Source: Bacteroidales bacterium (GTDB taxonomy: Bacteria; Bacteroidota; Bacteroidia; Bacteroidales; JALTDM01). Taken from it: DNA of 8,686 nt. Both the position numbers and the translations under genes were made by a program. The stretch is taken from positions 1 to 8,686 of the forward strand of contig JALTEO010000182.1 in the NCBI GenBank assembly GCA_027073875.1. Direction: 5' to 3'. The notes beneath the pieces were generated by a model. The model was given only the letters and a program-made list of their open reading frames with translations. It was not told the DNA's origin and made no database searches. Every line of letters starts with the position of its first letter. Position 1 is the stretch's first letter. Of the stretch, positions 5,559 through 8,686 are shown piece by piece.

Positions 5559-7004
5559 ATGAACTATAAATCATCATTTTTTGTCCTTAGTAGATTGATT
5601 TTTATCGAAGGGATTTTTATGTTGATTTCGTCAATAGTCTCTCTTATATATCACGAAAACGATTTTGATGTATTATCAATAACCGGTGTTACGGCATTGG
5701 TCTTTGGTTTTTTTATCTCGTGGCTGTTAAGAAAACAGCGGGGAGAACTTCGTCGTAAAGAGGGCTATTTTGTGGTTACGGCAACATGGATAGTCTTTTC
5801 TCTGATAGGAGCATTACCGTTTTATTTCTCACATTTTATTCCGTCATATACTGATGCTTTTTTTGAGACAATGTCCGGCTTTACAACTACAGGTGCATCA
5901 ATATTAAATGATATTGAAAGTTTACCGCATGGTTTGTTGTTTTGGCGAAGTATTATCCAGTGGCTGGGTGGCATGGGTATTATTGTCTTGTCGTTAGCAG
6001 TCTTACCTGTTCTGGGTATCGGTGGTATGCAGTTGTTTGTTGCCGAGGTGCCGGGACCTACTAAAGACAAGTTGCATCCGCGAATTACGGAAACAGCTAA
6101 ACGCTTATGGTTACTTTATGTGGGCTATACTGCTGCTGAAACTATATTATTATATTATGGTGGAATGAATCTTTTTGATGCGATATGTCATTCTTTTACA
6201 ACAATGGCAACGGGTGGTTATTCAACAAAACAAGCGAGTATTGCTCATTTTAATAGTCCTTTTATTGAATATGTTATCATTGCTTTTATGTTTATTGCCG
6301 GAACCAATTTTTCTCTCGGTTATTTTGCTATTAACTTAAAACTGAAAAAGGTTTTTAAAAATCAAGAGTTTAAAACTTATTTCGGGCTGATTTTTTTAGC
6401 TACTGTAATTATAACTGTAGGTTTAATTGTAATTGATAATATTCGTCCGGAATTATCATTCAGACATGCGTTTTTCCAAGTTGTATCCATTGTTACCACT
6501 ACCGGTTTTGTTACGGCTGATTATTTGAAGTGGCCTACTTTTCTGATGGTTGTTATCTTTATTTTGATGTTTGTTGGCGGTTCTGCCGGTTCTACAGGTG
6601 GTGGAATGAAAGTAATTCGTATTTTGTTGGTTACTAAAAACAGTTTTAAGGAACTGAAACGCTTAATGCACCCGAGTGCTATTATTCCTGTTAAATATAA
6701 TGGTGCGTCCGTAAGTCCGATGATTATGTCTAATGTATTGTCATTCTTGGTTTTTTATATTTTGGTTTTTATTATCGGAACAATTGTGATTGCGGCAACG
6801 GGATATAATATTGAATCATCAATGGGGGCGGTAGCAGCGACTTTAGGGAATATAGGTCCGGGAATAGGTGCTGTAGGACCTATGGAGAATTTTAGTCATT
6901 TTTCTGTTTTCGGAAAATGGTTCCTGTCTTTTATGATGTTAGTAGGACGGCTGGAGCTTTTTACCGTATTCGTAATCTTGTCGCCGGCTTATTGGAAAGA
7001 CTAA
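5559..7004 (+). CDS. trkH: Trk potassium uptake channel subunit TrkH
   Basis: TrkH is the inner-membrane K+-conducting subunit, working with TrkA. The 481 residues contain four M1-P-M2-like units. The filter regions are visible: FTTTGAS (108-114), FTTMATGGYST (213-223), VTTTGFVTADY (312-322) and TLGNIGPG (428-435), each with the conserved filter glycine. Other family marks are QWLGGMGIIVLS (134-145), GGSAGSTGGGMKVIRI (340-355) and GRLELFTV near the C-terminus (463-470). GGSAGSTGGGMK belongs to the third M2 helix, whose glycine-rich break forms the gating loop. The length matches the family (about 480). The start is the first ATG after trkA, and adjacent trkA supports the identification. It converges with the aminotransferase gene, 19 bases apart. 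Confidence 0.97.
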   Translation: MNYKSSFFVLSRLIFIEGIFMLISSIVSLIYHENDFDVLSITGVTALVFGFFISWLLRKQRGELRRKEGYFVVTATWIVFSLIGALPFYFSHFIPSYTDAFFETMSGFTTTGASILNDIESLPHGLLFWRSIIQWLGGMGIIVLSLAVLPVLGIGGMQLFVAEVPGPTKDKLHPRITETAKRLWLLYVGYTAAETILLYYGGMNLFDAICHSFTTMATGGYSTKQASIAHFNSPFIEYVIIAFMFIAGTNFSLGYFAINLKLKKVFKNQEFKTYFGLIFLATVIITVGLIVIDNIRPELSFRHAFFQVVSIVTTTGFVTADYLKWPTFLMVVIFILMFVGGSAGSTGGGMKVIRILLVTKNSFKELKRLMHPSAIIPVKYNGASVSPMIMSNVLSFLVFYILVFIIGTIVIAATGYNIESSMGAVAATLGNIGPGIGAVGPMENFSHFSVFGKWFLSFMMLVGRLELFTVFVILSPAYWKD

Positions 7005-7023
7005 TACACCTTTTTGTCAATTA

Positions 7024-8133
7024 TTATTTGAAATTGAAGAACCGTTTAAACTTGTCCGGTGGAACTGAAACGCTGATACGGGCATATTTGTTGCCAAGTG
7101 TCGGTTTTAGTTTGGTAAAGTAACCTAATGACACACTGCCGATATGTTGTTTCATCAACTCTTCTTGTGTTTTGTTGACAATGACAAAGATGCCTGTCGG
7201 AACGGAATTTTTATAAAATTCTTTGGCTAAAAATCCTTTTTTGTCCAAATGATCAATATTCTGTTTAATGCCGTCAACCGTTACTTGCTTAAAATCAGTA
7301 ACTGCTTTTTTCCCTTCCACAGTTGATAATAAAAGTGCTACCAATTTTTGTGCAAAGCCGTTAATGCCATTGGTGGCGTACATCAGCCGGAGGGTTAACT
7401 CTTCCATAAATTTTGTGTCGCGATTAAAAACAAAACCAAGCCGTTGACCGCTTAATCCTACGGATTTACTGAAACTCTCATTAACGATAACATTTTCCAG
7501 ATTGGATAATTTGTAAAAAAAATCATCAGTGTCGTCTTTGAAAATTCTACGGTACGGACTGTCCCAAATAACGATTTGTCCGGTATCGTTTAATTTGGAA
7601 ATCAGCGAAAGCATTTTATCATCATCGTATTTGTCGCCAATAGGATTGTTAGGGTCGCAGATGACGAAAGCGGCTTTGGGATATTTATCAATATTTTGTT
7701 CAATTTCTTCGTAGCTGCTAAAGAAATCAGCTTTTTTGCCTCTTACTGTTAGTATTTGTGCATACGAGCCCCAATAAAATAAAGGTAAATAAAACCGTTC
7801 TACATTTAGTGTCTGAAACAGCAAATCCAGTCCCATCATACCGCCGCCGGTAATAAGCATCTGATTATTTTCTGCTGTATTTTTAAAATACGACCGGTTA
7901 ATGGCCACTTTTAATTCCACACTGCCACGGGCGGGTGGATATACTTGAATGTCGTTGGCATTGAAATCAATTAGTTTTACAACTTCTTGCAAGTCAATGT
8001 TGGTAACGGCGTTTACGCCGCGGTTAAGCATTAAATATTCTTCACCTGTTTCGGTAGACAGTTGGCGGATGGTTTCGCCAATACCTACGATAGATGAGAA
8101 TTTTGCACCGGATTTATTAAAATTAATAGCCAT
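7024..8133 (-). CDS. PLP-dependent class I/II aminotransferase, substrate unknown
   Basis: This is a fold-type I PLP enzyme of 369 residues, in the range of the family (about 370-400). YPPARGSVELKVAI (65-78) is the usual 'Y.P..G...LR..I' element. DPNNPIGD (160-167) holds the PLP-contacting N162, and D191 and Y194 in WDSPY bind the ring. SFSKSVGLSGQRLGF (220-234) gives the Schiff-base lysine K223 and the phosphate-binding R231. YARISVSVP near 350-358 holds R352, the expected substrate-carboxylate arginine. All catalytic residues are present, so the enzyme should be active. No motif fixes the substrate. The ATG (8133-8131) shares one base with the stop of the upstream peptidase gene (TAATG on the minus strand), so the two are translationally coupled. 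Confidence 0.93.
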   Translation of the reverse strand: MAINFNKSGAKFSSIVGIGETIRQLSTETGEEYLMLNRGVNAVTNIDLQEVVKLIDFNANDIQVYPPARGSVELKVAINRSYFKNTAENNQMLITGGGMMGLDLLFQTLNVERFYLPLFYWGSYAQILTVRGKKADFFSSYEEIEQNIDKYPKAAFVICDPNNPIGDKYDDDKMLSLISKLNDTGQIVIWDSPYRRIFKDDTDDFFYKLSNLENVIVNESFSKSVGLSGQRLGFVFNRDTKFMEELTLRLMYATNGINGFAQKLVALLLSTVEGKKAVTDFKQVTVDGIKQNIDHLDKKGFLAKEFYKNSVPTGIFVIVNKTQEELMKQHIGSVSLGYFTKLKPTLGNKYARISVSVPPDKFKRFFNFK

Positions 8134-8686
8134 TATTTATCTGCTTCAAACATTGGATCCCATGGTGGTAGTTTGACCGGTTTTTGGTCAAGGATTTTCA
8201 AAATATCGGGGTCAATAAATTTTTTGTCAATTACTACGCGAAACATATATTGATCAAACCAACCATCTGTCATTATCAAATAACCGTTATGACCGGATTC
8301 GGCACCCCAACTGTTTTCAACCAACCACTTGGTAATATTATTTTTGTTATCGGTATCGGCACCGACAATGGACATACCATGCGACGAACCGCTTTGGTGT
8401 GTGATGATTCTTGCCTTTTTGTCCATACCGAATTTGACATTCAGTAAGTCTTCGTAATCGTAATTGTCTAAAGCCAAGATGCCTTTGTCTCTGTTAAGTT
8501 GTTTCCCGACATCACACGAAAAATACATTGCTTGGTTGTTTTCTAACGATTTAATCATAAATGGCTTAATTTTATCGGCGGGTATGTTGATGTATTTCCA
8601 ATTTCTACCTTCATACATATCGCGGTCGTATTCTATTTCGTAGAGCTTATTGTATGGGCGGGTAGGGTCGTCCATAAAAAGAACAA
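8133..8686 (-). CDS. C1B cysteine aminopeptidase (PepC/bleomycin hydrolase type), N-terminus cut by window edge
   Basis: This is the C-terminal part of a papain-fold C1B peptidase, which removes N-terminal amino acids from peptides. The frame is open to 8686. The ATG at 8675-8673 is internal, because family-like sequence continues before it (VLFMDDPTRPYNKLY aligns with the family's 'ND-R-PY-K-Y' segment). Counting from that Met, YFSCDVGKQ at 51-59 matches the family's 'F.CDVGK', the catalytic histidine is H99 in SSHGMSIVGA, and the catalytic asparagine is N121 in WLVENSWG (117-124), followed by GYLIMTDGWFDQYMFRVVIDK (131-151). The catalytic cysteine lies on the missing N-terminal half; family members are about 400-470 residues, so over half is outside. 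It is upstream of and overlaps the aminotransferase by one base. The family is very secure; pepC as a name is likely but not proven. Confidence 0.92.
   Translation of the reverse strand, partial: VLFMDDPTRPYNKLYEIEYDRDMYEGRNWKYINIPADKIKPFMIKSLENNQAMYFSCDVGKQLNRDKGILALDNYDYEDLLNVKFGMDKKARIITHQSGSSHGMSIVGADTDNKNNITKWLVENSWGAESGHNGYLIMTDGWFDQYMFRVVIDKKFIDPDILKILDQKPVKLPPWDPMFEADK

Noticed and set aside
7017..7037. TCAATT...AATTGA inverted repeat between trkH and the aminotransferase gene as a terminator
   Set aside because: The stem is only six A/T-rich pairs with a nine-base loop and no T-run follows on either strand; part of it lies in the aminotransferase coding end.

Overview
The window looks like a chromosomal segment of a Bacteroidota (Bacteroidetes) member. 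The reasons are AT-rich DNA, starts with no Shine-Dalgarno sequence in A/T-rich leaders, at least one clear promoter of the TTTG-N18-TAnnTTTG type used by this phylum, a thymidine kinase divergent from an rsmI-containing unit, and a coiled-coil lipoprotein of a type common in Bacteroides and relatives. Species cannot be named from this sequence alone.

Layout. (1) 1-435, minus: thymidine kinase, cut by the left edge. (2) 436-529: short divergent promoter region. (3) 530-2488, plus: a three-gene unit made of an uncharacterised acidic protein with a PE/PQ repeat linker, a four-helix-bundle (S23/IVS-type) protein with a 36-unit hexanucleotide repeat coding a (P/S)Q tail, and rsmI, whose ATG overlaps the preceding TGA. 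(4) 2489-3194, plus: an accessory patch in which the 5' end of a BRO-N-domain gene is joined out of frame to a class III Fic AMP-transferase gene. (5) 3195-3317: intergenic, with the best promoter in the window. (6) 3318-7004, plus: surface-type coiled-coil lipoprotein, trkA and trkH, closely spaced and probably one operon for potassium uptake. (7) 7024-8686, minus: a PLP aminotransferase coupled (TAATG) to a C1B cysteine aminopeptidase (PepC/bleomycin hydrolase type), cut by the right edge; this pair converges on trkH.

How the genes relate. tdk (thymidine salvage) and rsmI (16S rRNA C1402 2'-O-methylation) are housekeeping genes. TrkA and TrkH together form the gated K+ channel. The peptidase and aminotransferase suggest peptide and amino-acid turnover, though the transaminase substrate is unknown. 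No complete new system is evident. The most unusual parts are the same hexanucleotide repeat in two neighbouring genes, one copy running directly into the rsmI start, and the BRO-N/Fic junction with a variant C-terminal inhibitory motif in the Fic protein.
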